From Zymomonas sp. (GTDB lineage: Bacteria > Pseudomonadota > Alphaproteobacteria > Sphingomonadales > Sphingomonadaceae), in the NCBI GenBank assembly GCA_027489105.1, contig JAIYAJ010000329.1, positions 1 to 14,510 on the forward strand: DNA of 14,510 nucleotides. The letters are read 5' to 3'. The translations under genes and the position numbers were made by a program. Below are positions 6,220 to 12,705 of the stretch, piece after piece; position 1 is the stretch's first letter, and each line of letters begins with the position of its first letter. Below the pieces are notes generated by a model. The model did no database searches, was not told the DNA's origin, and saw only the letters and a list, made by a program, of their open reading frames with translations.

Positions 6220-7794
6220 TCAGCGCCGGGCGCGGCGCAGGCGCAGATAAAGCTGGAGCCCGATCACGCCCATGAAGATCAGCAGCGCGATCATGAACCC
6301 ACCGACAACGGCATTCATTCCGATCTTGCCCAGCGGGAACAGGAAGTTCCACTTGTGGATGAAGCTGAACACATAGCGCTCGGGCAGCTGCCAATGCTCG
6401 ACCCGGTCGGCCAGCGCCCCGGTCGCAGTGTCGACGAACAGGGTCGCATTGACCGGCGCGGCATAGTCGACCCGCCAGACGGGCAGGCGCTTGTTGCGGA
6501 AATCATAGTCGGGGCCGAAGCGGGTGATGAGCCGCATGTCGCTAATCTTGTCCTCGCTTACGCCGGCATAGCGGGTGGCCAGCATCCGGGCGAGCTCGCG
6601 ATCGCCCTGTGGCACGGCCGCGCCGGTCTGCGCATCGATGTAGAGCGCCGGGCCGGTCGGCTGGACGCCCTCGAAGCGCGCGGCCCGGATTTCCATCGCG
6701 GTCTTCGGCATGGCATGGCCCATATGATCGCCATGGCCGGCATGATCGCCTTTGGCGGCAGGTGCTGCGCCATGGTCATGCTCGCCCTTCGGCATCGCCT
6801 CGTCGCGTGCCAGGCCCAGGCGATAGAGCGGACGCCCGCCCGCACCCTCGACCAGCGACAGCGAGTCGACCTTCAGGCCCCGGGTCAGCTCGGACCATTG
6901 CGCGCCAATCGGGAAGCGTCCCTGGCTCAGGTCGATCGGCGCCGCCATCCGCATCTGCCCGGCGGGCGGGGCGATCGCCCCCTGCACCAGATGATAGATG
7001 CCGCTCAGCGAGAACATGATCAGCGGCAGGGCGAGAACATATCCTGCGACGCGGTGCCAGCCCTTCGCCCCCGGCAGCCGCTTCTTGCGCCGGACCGTCA
7101 CGAGCATGGCGATACCGGTCAGCGCGAGCGCGGCCAGGCTGCCGACCATCGCGCCCGCGACGACGACCTTCAGCCACGTCATCGACGGCGGAACCCATTC
7201 CCAACTGTGCAGCGCGCGGAATATCGTCTGCAGCCAGCCCTTGGTGCGGTTGTTGACAGCGGCGAGGCTGCTCGTCTCGGTGTGGACATAAGCGGTGAGC
7301 CGGTCGTCGCCGGCGAAGCGGATCTTCCACACCGGCAGCAGCCGGTTGACCCAGCCATAGTCGGCGTCGAACCCGGTCTGGAGCGTGATCGAGCTGATCG
7401 GCCGCTCCTCCTTCAGAAAGTAGCGCGCCAGATATTCGGCCTGGCGGGCATCCTGCCCCGGCAATTCGGCGCCCGACGCCGGATCGAAGTAACGGCGCTC
7501 GGCACGCGGATCGGTGGTCACCTGAAGCAGGCTCCGGCCGTCATAGGGCACCGTGCGGACCGCGACGGCCTGGCTCAGGCCGGCCCGACCGAGCATGTCG
7601 GCCACCGGTGGCGCCCCCTGAAGGTCCAGCGGCGCGCGCGGCGGCATGAACTGCGCCTGTTGCGGGCCGAACAGCACCATGGCGATGTGCGTCAGCCCGG
7701 ACAGTCCCCACAGGAGGAGGCTGATCCCGCCAACCAGTGCCAGCCACTGATGCTTGCTGAAGGACCAGCGCGCGATCTTCGTCTTGCTTGCCAT
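6220..7794 (-). CDS. PepSY-TM membrane protein with His-rich linker (putative metal/siderophore reductase)
   Basis: This 524-aa inner-membrane protein has four predicted membrane segments at about 17-41, 206-233, 246-270 and 495-518, with large periplasmic PepSY-type regions between 1-2 and 3-4. The two halves look like a duplication. LSGLTHI (H36) matches LSGIYHL (H268), NRLLPVWKIRF matches NKRLPVWRVDY, FRALHSWEW (H196) matches FSFIHKWNF (H480), and H15 matches H247. Such paired histidines recall the heme-binding histidines of FoxB-like PepSY-TM ferrisiderophore reductases (family knowledge). A linker at about 338-360 is packed with His and Asp (GEHDHG, GDHAGHGDHMGH), suggesting metal binding. 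GAAGGGAA lies upstream of the ATG at 7794, 19 bp after the receptor stop, so it is the last gene of a three-gene unit. It probably reduces or handles the imported metal in the periplasm. Confidence 0.88.
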   Translation of the reverse strand: MASKTKIARWSFSKHQWLALVGGISLLLWGLSGLTHIAMVLFGPQQAQFMPPRAPLDLQGAPPVADMLGRAGLSQAVAVRTVPYDGRSLLQVTTDPRAERRYFDPASGAELPGQDARQAEYLARYFLKEERPISSITLQTGFDADYGWVNRLLPVWKIRFAGDDRLTAYVHTETSSLAAVNNRTKGWLQTIFRALHSWEWVPPSMTWLKVVVAGAMVGSLAALALTGIAMLVTVRRKKRLPGAKGWHRVAGYVLALPLIMFSLSGIYHLVQGAIAPPAGQMRMAAPIDLSQGRFPIGAQWSELTRGLKVDSLSLVEGAGGRPLYRLGLARDEAMPKGEHDHGAAPAAKGDHAGHGDHMGHAMPKTAMEIRAARFEGVQPTGPALYIDAQTGAAVPQGDRELARMLATRYAGVSEDKISDMRLITRFGPDYDFRNKRLPVWRVDYAAPVNATLFVDTATGALADRVEHWQLPERYVFSFIHKWNFLFPLGKIGMNAVVGGFMIALLIFMGVIGLQLYLRLRRARR

Positions 7795-7813
7795 GATGCT
7801 GTTCCCTTCGCTG

Positions 7814-9940
7814 TCAGAGGCCGATGCTCAGGCCGGCATAGAGTGCGCGGCCCTGGCCGGGCGTGTAGATGGCCAGCCTTTCCCTCGACTGATTGCCTGC
7901 GGTCGCGACGTTCGAGATGTGGCGCACGTCGAACAGATTCTCGACCGATCCGAACAGCTTCAGCCGCTCGGTCAGGTTGACGCCTGCCGTCAGCCCGACC
8001 AGCTCATAGCCGGGCGCGCGTTCGGTGTTGGCATAGTCCGACCAGGGGCCGTCGAGGATCCAGCGGAGATTGGCCGAGAGGTAGAAGCGCTCCTTCTGAT
8101 CGAACCGAACCTCCGAGATGACGACATGGCGGGGAACGCCCGGCAGACGCTTGTTCCCATAGGCGGCGTCGCCCCGGAAGCGGAAATCGTTGAAGGTATA
8201 GGCCGTGCTCAGGCGCAGCGTCTGTCCCCGGGATTCGAGCAGGTCGCGCGCGACGAACAGGTCGACGCCAAGCTCGATGCCCTGGTGCAGCGTCCGCTTC
8301 GCGTTGCCGGTGACCGAGGACGCGCCGTTGTTGATCGCGACGTCGACAAACTCATTTTCGACATGGGCGCGATAGAGGGCGATGTCCCAGGCGATGACAC
8401 CCTTCTGTCCACGGGTGCCGATTTCGAACGTCGTCGCGCGCTGCGGATCGAGCGGCGCAAAGGGAGCGGTCCCGCCCGAGGTCACGTCGGCCAGGCTCGG
8501 CGGCTCAAAGCTACGGCTGGCATTGCCGTAAAGCTGCGCGCTGCCGCCCAGATCGGCGATCAGGCCGATGCGGGGGTTGATCTGCTCGTAGCTCCGCCGC
8601 CCGCTGACGGTGGCGAGCTTTCCGTCGACGTCGCGCGTCGCCCGGGCATATTGTGCGCCCAGTACCGCATCGAGCATCGGGGAGAGCGCGAGCTGCGCTT
8701 CGCCATAGCCGATGATCATCGACGAATCCTGGTCGGACCGCGTGCGAAGCGCTCCGCGCTTGCCCGATAGGTTCGCATAGGTCTTCGCGTCGTTGGTCGC
8801 ATAGGCGTAGCTGCCGCCGAGCGTCCAATTGCTCTCGCCGCCGAGGAAGGCGAAAGTGCCGGTCAGGCGCGTGGACACGCCCACTTCGTCTTCGTTCTGC
8901 GCGATGATGCCCGCGAAACGCGTGATCGCATGGTCGAGGATGCGCTTCGCATACCAGCCGCCCAGTTCGAGCTTGGCGAGGTCAAGGTCGATCGCAGTGA
9001 GATTGGAGACGCGATAGACGTCGAGATTGCGATCCCAGTCGTCCGCGACCGGCCCCGGATCGAGGACGGTGACCGGACCGCCGGGGAAGAACGGGCCGAT
9101 CTGCACCGGTCGTCCGGCTGCCTTCGGATTGGCGAGCGCGTCGGCAAGGCGAAGCGATCCGGCCAGCTCGAAATTGTCACTGAGCGCGGTCACGAAGAAG
9201 CGGGTTTCGACGCTGTCGCTGACCCGCCAGCCGATATTGCCATGGCCGTAGACGCTGCGCACATCGCTATGCTCGCGATAGCCGTTGGTGCGCAGGCCCG
9301 TGATACCGCCATAATAGTCGACGTCGCCCGACACGCCCGACAGCGACATGTTGGCGCGCAGCGTCGAGAAACTGCCGCCCTCGACCTTGGCCGTGAAGGG
9401 GGCTCGCGCGGTGCGTCCGGTCGGGCTGACGACATTGACCGCGCCGCCCAGTGACGCCGCGCCATAGCGCAGACCATTGGCGCCTTTGAACACCTCCAGA
9501 TAGCGGATGGTCAACGGATCGACCTCCTGGAACTCGGTGCTGCCGCTCGCCCGGCTGATCGGCACGCCGTCGCGCAGCACGGTCAGGCCGCGCCGTTCGA
9601 AGCCGGAGTTCAGGCCCGAACCGCGGATCGAGATGCGGCTCTCGCGCTGCGCGCTCGTGTCGGCGAACACGCCGGGTGTCAGTGCGAGCGTATCGCCGAT
9701 GCTCTGGGCGAAGTCGTCGGCAAAGACGTCGTCCTCGACGAAACCGATGGCTCCCGGAATGCGCTCGAGCGTCTTGCGCGCCTGCTCGGCGGAGGGGGCA
9801 GTTGGCGTACCCGGCTTGGTGCCGGTGACGATGATGGCGTCCTGCCGCTGCCCGATGCCCTGGGCGGCGAGCGGAAAGGAGACTGTGGCACAGAGGGTTC
9901 CGCCCAGAAGGGCGGCGCAGGTCCTTGCGTGAATGCGCAT
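7814..9940 (-). CDS. TonB-dependent outer-membrane receptor
   Basis: This 708-aa protein begins with a signal peptide (about 1-27, ending PLAAQ). A probable TonB box DAIIVTG at 34-40 follows. The plug domain (about 55-175) carries SRISIRGSGLNS, VLRDGVPIS, EVFKGANGLRYGAASLGGAVN. The rest is a beta-barrel rich in alternating aromatic strands, with receptor motifs ASRSFEPPSL and NLFDVRH. The last residue is Leu rather than the usual Phe. It imports a scarce nutrient across the outer membrane using TonB energy. The flanking DUF2946 and PepSY genes point to a metal or metallophore, but no Met-rich copper motif is obvious. AGGA lies 7 nt before the ATG at 9940. A GC-rich hairpin precedes that site in the spacer. 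Confidence 0.95.
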   Translation of the reverse strand: MRIHARTCAALLGGTLCATVSFPLAAQGIGQRQDAIIVTGTKPGTPTAPSAEQARKTLERIPGAIGFVEDDVFADDFAQSIGDTLALTPGVFADTSAQRESRISIRGSGLNSGFERRGLTVLRDGVPISRASGSTEFQEVDPLTIRYLEVFKGANGLRYGAASLGGAVNVVSPTGRTARAPFTAKVEGGSFSTLRANMSLSGVSGDVDYYGGITGLRTNGYREHSDVRSVYGHGNIGWRVSDSVETRFFVTALSDNFELAGSLRLADALANPKAAGRPVQIGPFFPGGPVTVLDPGPVADDWDRNLDVYRVSNLTAIDLDLAKLELGGWYAKRILDHAITRFAGIIAQNEDEVGVSTRLTGTFAFLGGESNWTLGGSYAYATNDAKTYANLSGKRGALRTRSDQDSSMIIGYGEAQLALSPMLDAVLGAQYARATRDVDGKLATVSGRRSYEQINPRIGLIADLGGSAQLYGNASRSFEPPSLADVTSGGTAPFAPLDPQRATTFEIGTRGQKGVIAWDIALYRAHVENEFVDVAINNGASSVTGNAKRTLHQGIELGVDLFVARDLLESRGQTLRLSTAYTFNDFRFRGDAAYGNKRLPGVPRHVVISEVRFDQKERFYLSANLRWILDGPWSDYANTERAPGYELVGLTAGVNLTERLKLFGSVENLFDVRHISNVATAGNQSRERLAIYTPGQGRALYAGLSIGL

Positions 9941-9967
9941 CTTGATGTCCTGAACTGAGAGCGTTGG

Positions 9968-9984
9968 GCCGGCAAAGCGCCGGC
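9968..9984 (-). promoter_or_regulatory. GC-rich hairpin between the DUF2946 gene and the receptor gene
   Basis: GCCGGC (9968-9973) and GCCGGC (9979-9984) form a 6-bp stem with a 5-nt loop, in the 52-bp spacer after the DUF2946 stop and about 17 nt before the AGGA of the receptor. There is no U-tract, so it does not look like a simple terminator. It could tune translation or transcript continuity in response to ribosomes finishing the upstream gene (inference). Confidence 0.45.
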
Positions 9985-9992
9985 GCGAAGCG

Positions 9993-10421
9993 TCAGATCA
10001 GGAGGGGCGGACCCGTGGCGGGCGGCGTGGCGGCGCGATGGCGGCTCAGCCCGATAGTGGTGATCGTCTCGGGGGCAAGCGCTGCGAAGGACTGCGGCAG
10101 CGCCACGACCGGCTGCGCTGGCAAAAGCGCGGCCATGGCGGCGCCTGCGAAAGCGCAGTGCGGCATGGTCGCCTGCTCGTCGTTGCCGTCGTGCCGATCC
10201 GCGTCGTCCGCCATCGCTGCCTTGATCGCCGCGATCTTGGCGTAGAGCGGGTCTGCCTTGCCGATCCGCGCTTTCACGTCTCCGCTGCCGGAACAGAGGA
10301 TGATGCTCAGGCCATTTTCGCCGACGCGCGGCATGAAGCCTTGCGGCGCGAGCGCGCCGAACATCAGGCCGATCAGCATGATCGGCACGACACGCATCCA
10401 GACTTGCCGCAGCCACCCCAT
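9993..10421 (-). CDS. DUF2946-type small metal-locus protein
   Basis: This 142-aa protein has an N-terminal hydrophobic segment (about 11-28: VVPIMLIGLMFGALAPQG), then ILCSGSG with C43, a charged middle, MPHCAFAG with H88-C89, and a Pro-rich C-terminal end. This order matches the DUF2946 family, whose members usually carry a late HCPFC-like CxxC motif; here the second Cys is Ala92. Family members sit beside TonB-dependent copper-related receptors, and from memory a Bordetella member (CruR) mediates copper control of the downstream receptor. The ATG at 10421 starts directly before the membrane segment but has only a weak ribosome site; a TTG 30 bp further upstream is an alternative. It is the first gene of the receptor unit. 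The protein may act as a sensor or as a secreted metal-binding peptide; this is inference. Confidence 0.75.
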   Translation of the reverse strand: MGWLRQVWMRVVPIMLIGLMFGALAPQGFMPRVGENGLSIILCSGSGDVKARIGKADPLYAKIAAIKAAMADDADRHDGNDEQATMPHCAFAGAAMAALLPAQPVVALPQSFAALAPETITTIGLSRHRAATPPATGPPLLI

Positions 10422-10489
10422 GGGGGCCCGGTAGAGCGCCCGCTTCGACAAGACAAGAGTGCGGGGTGATGGAGGAAGGCTCCGCGCGC

Positions 10490-10897
10490 TCAGCGGCTGG
10501 CGAAGACGAAGCGCCTGTCGAGCTGATATTTGAGCAGATGGCCCAGCGCGAGGCCGAGCGCGGCGCCGACATAGCGCATCGCCTCTCCCGCAAAGAGCAG
10601 GTGGAACAGATATTCGACCGCCACGAACACCAGCGTCGTGATGCCGCCGAGCACCGTGTACAGCGTGAACAGCCGCGCATCGTGGAACAGTCCGCGCGAG
10701 GCGAAGGAAAAGACGAACAGCTTCTCGAGCAGATATTTGACGGGCAGCACCGTCGCCAGCCCGACGATCATCGAAAGCTCGACGTAGAAGCGCCCCTTGT
10801 AGACGGCGACGCTCGCCATCTGCGCGCCGATGTTGAGCAGCGCGGCCATGCAGGCGATCACGACATAGATCGCCACCGGGCTCACCCGCCGTTCCAT
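10490..10897 (-). CDS. GtrA-family small membrane protein (lipid-linked sugar flippase-like)
   Basis: This 135-aa protein has four predicted membrane helices and the GtrA two-fold pattern. VKYLLEKLFVF (53-63) in the first half matches LKYQLDRRFVF (122-132) in the second. GtrA proteins are linked to movement of polyprenyl-phosphate sugars across the inner membrane, and Rv3789 of Mycobacterium, next to dprE1 and dprE2, belongs to this family. The nearby HAD-UbiA and DprE1-like genes make polyprenyl-phosphoryl pentose the natural cargo here (inference). I chose the ATG at 10897 with GAGGGGA 6 nt upstream; an in-frame ATG at 10969 would add an Arg-rich non-family leader. The gene lies 68 bp upstream of the DUF2946 gene on the same strand, but the functions are unrelated and co-transcription may be incidental. 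Confidence 0.87.
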   Translation of the reverse strand: MERRVSPVAIYVVIACMAALLNIGAQMASVAVYKGRFYVELSMIVGLATVLPVKYLLEKLFVFSFASRGLFHDARLFTLYTVLGGITTLVFVAVEYLFHLLFAGEAMRYVGAALGLALGHLLKYQLDRRFVFASR

Positions 10898-11076
10898 CTG
10901 CCGTCCCCTCGCGGCAGGATGGCCGCACCGGCGCTGTAGGCGCCGCCTGCGCTGCGGGCAAGCGCACATGATCAGATGCGGTGACGCTCCAGAGGGTGAT
11001 CTTGATTGGATTAACGTGCGGTCGACGGCAAGTGGGCCTGAAGGGCCAGGCAGGTACAGCCACCCGCCATATCAAA

Positions 11077-11104
11077 TTGAAGAGGCGATAGCTTTTGATA
11101 TAAT
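11077..11104 (+). promoter_or_regulatory. Strong plus-strand sigma70-like promoter pair with no obvious gene
   Basis: TTGAAG (11077-11082) and a perfect TATAAT (11099-11104) are separated by 16 bp. Transcription would start near 11111 and run through the inverted repeat at 11104-11150, then antisense into the glycosyltransferase gene. No plus-strand protein gene follows. It could be a small or antisense RNA promoter, or chance in AT-rich DNA. Confidence 0.4.
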
Positions 11105-11150
11105 GCAAGGTTAAAATTGGGCCTGGGCCCACATTCAATCCTTCCTTGCA
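11104..11150. terminator. Nested inverted repeat after the glycosyltransferase stop
   Basis: TGCAAGG (11104-11110) pairs with CCTTGCA (11144-11150). Inside it ATTG (11116-11119) can pair with CAAT (11136-11139), and TGGGCC (11118-11123) with GGCCCA (11126-11131); the inner pairings partly exclude each other. On the minus strand the structure follows the glycosyltransferase stop by about 20 nt, so it may end that transcript. No clean U-run follows. On the plus strand it could instead fold as a small RNA. Confidence 0.4.
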
Positions 11151-11171
11151 ATCTCGAATGACAACAGTGCG

Positions 11172-12359
11172 CTATTTGCGTTTCAGAATTTCTTTTTGGA
11201 AATCCCTGAACCATCCGTAAAAATCTACGAGATAATACATTATATAAGGTTGATTGGATGGCTGATTGACCGAATATTCATTAGAGTTGAATTTCTCTGT
11301 TATAAGAAAGGTTGCAGGACAAGCGTATATGAGGCCAGCTACTGCAGTCATTGCCAGTACCGCTTTAGCTTGACGACTTGCCGCAATCGTCGCTGAATTG
11401 ACAGCCGAAAAAATTGCACCGGTTAAAAACAAGCTCTGCAAATAGGTAATGCGGACTTCGCTCGTTATCGCTAAAGGCAATGACATTGCGATAGAAAAAA
11501 TGAGTAGTTGGTATGTTGTCGAAGATTTGATGGGACACTTTATCAGCAACCAAGTGGTACCCGCTGCAAATATGAAATAGGCAAGAGCGAGCAGGGTGTT
11601 TGCGAAAAAGGGAATCGGGACGATCAGCGTAAACCAGCCAAGAACCAAATTTTTACAATGGTTGGCAGCTCGCATGGCAGGACTAAGATGAGCCAGATGC
11701 TCAGACGCCTCCATATTCTGAAAGGAATAGGCTGCAATCGCCACGGATAATATTAACAACATTAGTCCCGCGATAAAATCGCCCCTAGTCCGACACAGTC
11801 CCTTTGTTGTCATGAAGACAGCAGGAAAGAACATGCACGTTACCTTGCTGAGAAACGCTAGAACATAAAGAAGATAAGCTGAAATTCGATGTCTCTGTCC
11901 ATGAACGACTAGGCTGAGCAGAAGAAAGAAACTCATAAGGGCGTCGTTGCGCTGAGATATCCATACTATTGGGAAAGCCGTTTGAGGCAGCATTGTCCAG
12001 ACCAGCACCGCGAAGCTCGCCTTGGCCGCCCCCAAGCTCGTCCTCAACCACAGGAAGGCCAAAACGCAATTTGCCGCATGTAGAATAAGATTGACGATGT
12101 GATGGACAAAAGCGTTTTGGCCGAACAAACTGTTTAGAAACGGATAGCTCAAAAACCATAGCGGACGAAAGTGAGGCCCGTGCAGCGTATGATAGATCGC
12201 TTCCCCATAGGTTAAGTTTACTAGAAAGAAATCGTCGGTGGCGAATCCGAAAGAAGCTGATCTGCCGAGAATGACGGCATAGATAAAGCCAAGTATTATA
12301 ATCGGAACAAGCCATAATCGGCGGACTATCCAGATTTCTTTCACGCCCCGATCCTTCAA
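11172..12359 (-). CDS. Multi-spanning membrane protein, probable GT-C glycosyltransferase
   Basis: This roughly 395-aa protein has about ten hydrophobic helices. An acidic pair follows the first one (FATDDFFLVN, D42-D43), and HGPHFRPLWFLSYP comes next. An Asp in the first periplasmic loop is the hallmark of GT-C enzymes, which use polyprenyl-phosphate sugars. The donor and acceptor are unknown, and the family assignment is by topology only. The gene is AT-rich (23 of 60 bases are G or C at 11461-11520, against 44 of 60 at 13201-13260), which points to transfer from another genome. I favour the TTG at 12359, because a perfect AAGGAGG (12368-12374) lies 8 nt upstream. GTG at 12344 and ATG at 12425 are alternatives; the latter adds the repeat GRALKEGRALKD. 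The gene lies between the GtrA gene and the divergent HAD-UbiA gene. Confidence 0.75.
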   Translation of the reverse strand: MKDRGVKEIWIVRRLWLVPIIILGFIYAVILGRSASFGFATDDFFLVNLTYGEAIYHTLHGPHFRPLWFLSYPFLNSLFGQNAFVHHIVNLILHAANCVLAFLWLRTSLGAAKASFAVLVWTMLPQTAFPIVWISQRNDALMSFFLLLSLVVHGQRHRISAYLLYVLAFLSKVTCMFFPAVFMTTKGLCRTRGDFIAGLMLLILSVAIAAYSFQNMEASEHLAHLSPAMRAANHCKNLVLGWFTLIVPIPFFANTLLALAYFIFAAGTTWLLIKCPIKSSTTYQLLIFSIAMSLPLAITSEVRITYLQSLFLTGAIFSAVNSATIAASRQAKAVLAMTAVAGLIYACPATFLITEKFNSNEYSVNQPSNQPYIMYYLVDFYGWFRDFQKEILKRK

Positions 12360-12388
12360 TGCTCGCCCCTCCTTCAGTGCCCGCCCTT
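12353..12388. repeat. Tandem 18-bp duplication at the glycosyltransferase start
   Basis: Units 12353-12370 and 12371-12388 match at 15 of 18 positions and both begin CCTTCA. On the minus strand each copy carries TGAAGG, so the duplication supplies two Shine-Dalgarno-like sites. One serves the TTG at 12359 and the other (AAGGA, 12352-12356) the GTG at 12344. Confidence 0.7.
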
Positions 12389-12418
12389 TCGATGGCAGGG
12401 CGCAACTGTGATAACCAC

Positions 12419-12460
12419 GAAGCAAGCCGTTATGCCCGATACCGCGGCACCGCTTGCTTC
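12419..12460. repeat. Perfect 9-bp inverted repeat upstream of the glycosyltransferase gene
   Basis: GAAGCAAGC (12419-12427) and GCTTGCTTC (12452-12460) are exact reverse complements around a 24-bp spacer. The repeat lies 59-101 bp upstream of the preferred start and overlaps the alternative ATG at 12425. It could be a regulator-binding site, a leader hairpin or a remnant of the junction of the AT-rich insert. Confidence 0.5.
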
Positions 12461-12624
12461 ATCTCCGACCCATGGCAATTGGTCGTTATGCATCTGCCCT
12501 TTCCATGCCCATTGAACAACATCCAATCGATTCAGATGGGTAAGAGCGAGATCGCCTCCAGATGAATTACCGTGTAACAACAAGTGCCGTCAGGCAGTCG
12601 CCGACGGCCGTCATCCGCAGGCGA

Positions 12625-12652
12625 TTGATGCACAGTCGCAACCGGTTATAGA
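12625..12652 (+). promoter_or_regulatory. Candidate promoter for the HAD-UbiA/oxidase operon
   Basis: TTGATG (12625-12630) and TATAGA (12647-12652) are separated by 16 bp. Transcription would begin near 12659, about 47 nt before the preferred TTG start. The match is moderate and comes from inspection only. Confidence 0.35.
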
Positions 12653-12705
12653 CGGACGCAGCGTCGGCGTGATCCGTCTGACCAGTGGCCTACGGGGGAA
12701 GCAGT

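Larger units (their letters stand above)
10898..11171. other. Non-coding spacer between the GtrA gene and the AT-rich glycosyltransferase gene
   Basis: This 274-bp gap holds no convincing gene. Base composition shifts from GC-rich near 10900-11060 to AT-rich beyond 11070, so the foreign-looking segment probably begins here. A short stem, CGGCGC (10929-10934) with GCGCCG (10940-10945) and a 5-nt loop, lies in the GtrA leader. A strong plus-strand promoter-like pair and a long inverted repeat follow and are listed separately. Confidence 0.6.
12360..12705. other. Divergent intergenic region between the glycosyltransferase and HAD-UbiA genes
   Basis: This 346-bp stretch has no convincing gene. 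It is a composition boundary between the AT-rich gene on the left and GC-rich DNA on the right. It holds the repeat and inverted repeat listed separately and a candidate promoter for the HAD-UbiA gene. It also has a small stem, GCCGTC (12586-12591) with GACGGC (12603-12608), followed by the palindrome GACGGCCGTC (12603-12612). No minus-strand promoter for the glycosyltransferase stood out. Confidence 0.55.

Noticed and set aside
6355..7980. Long plus-strand open frame antisense to the PepSY gene
   Set aside because: It has no recognisable motif, and the opposite strand encodes a clear membrane protein with membrane segments and a ribosome site.
11182..11211. Imperfect inverted repeat (TTCAG...CTGAA) at the glycosyltransferase 3' end
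   Set aside because: It lies inside the coding sequence, has mismatches, and AT-rich sequence makes such pairing likely by chance.
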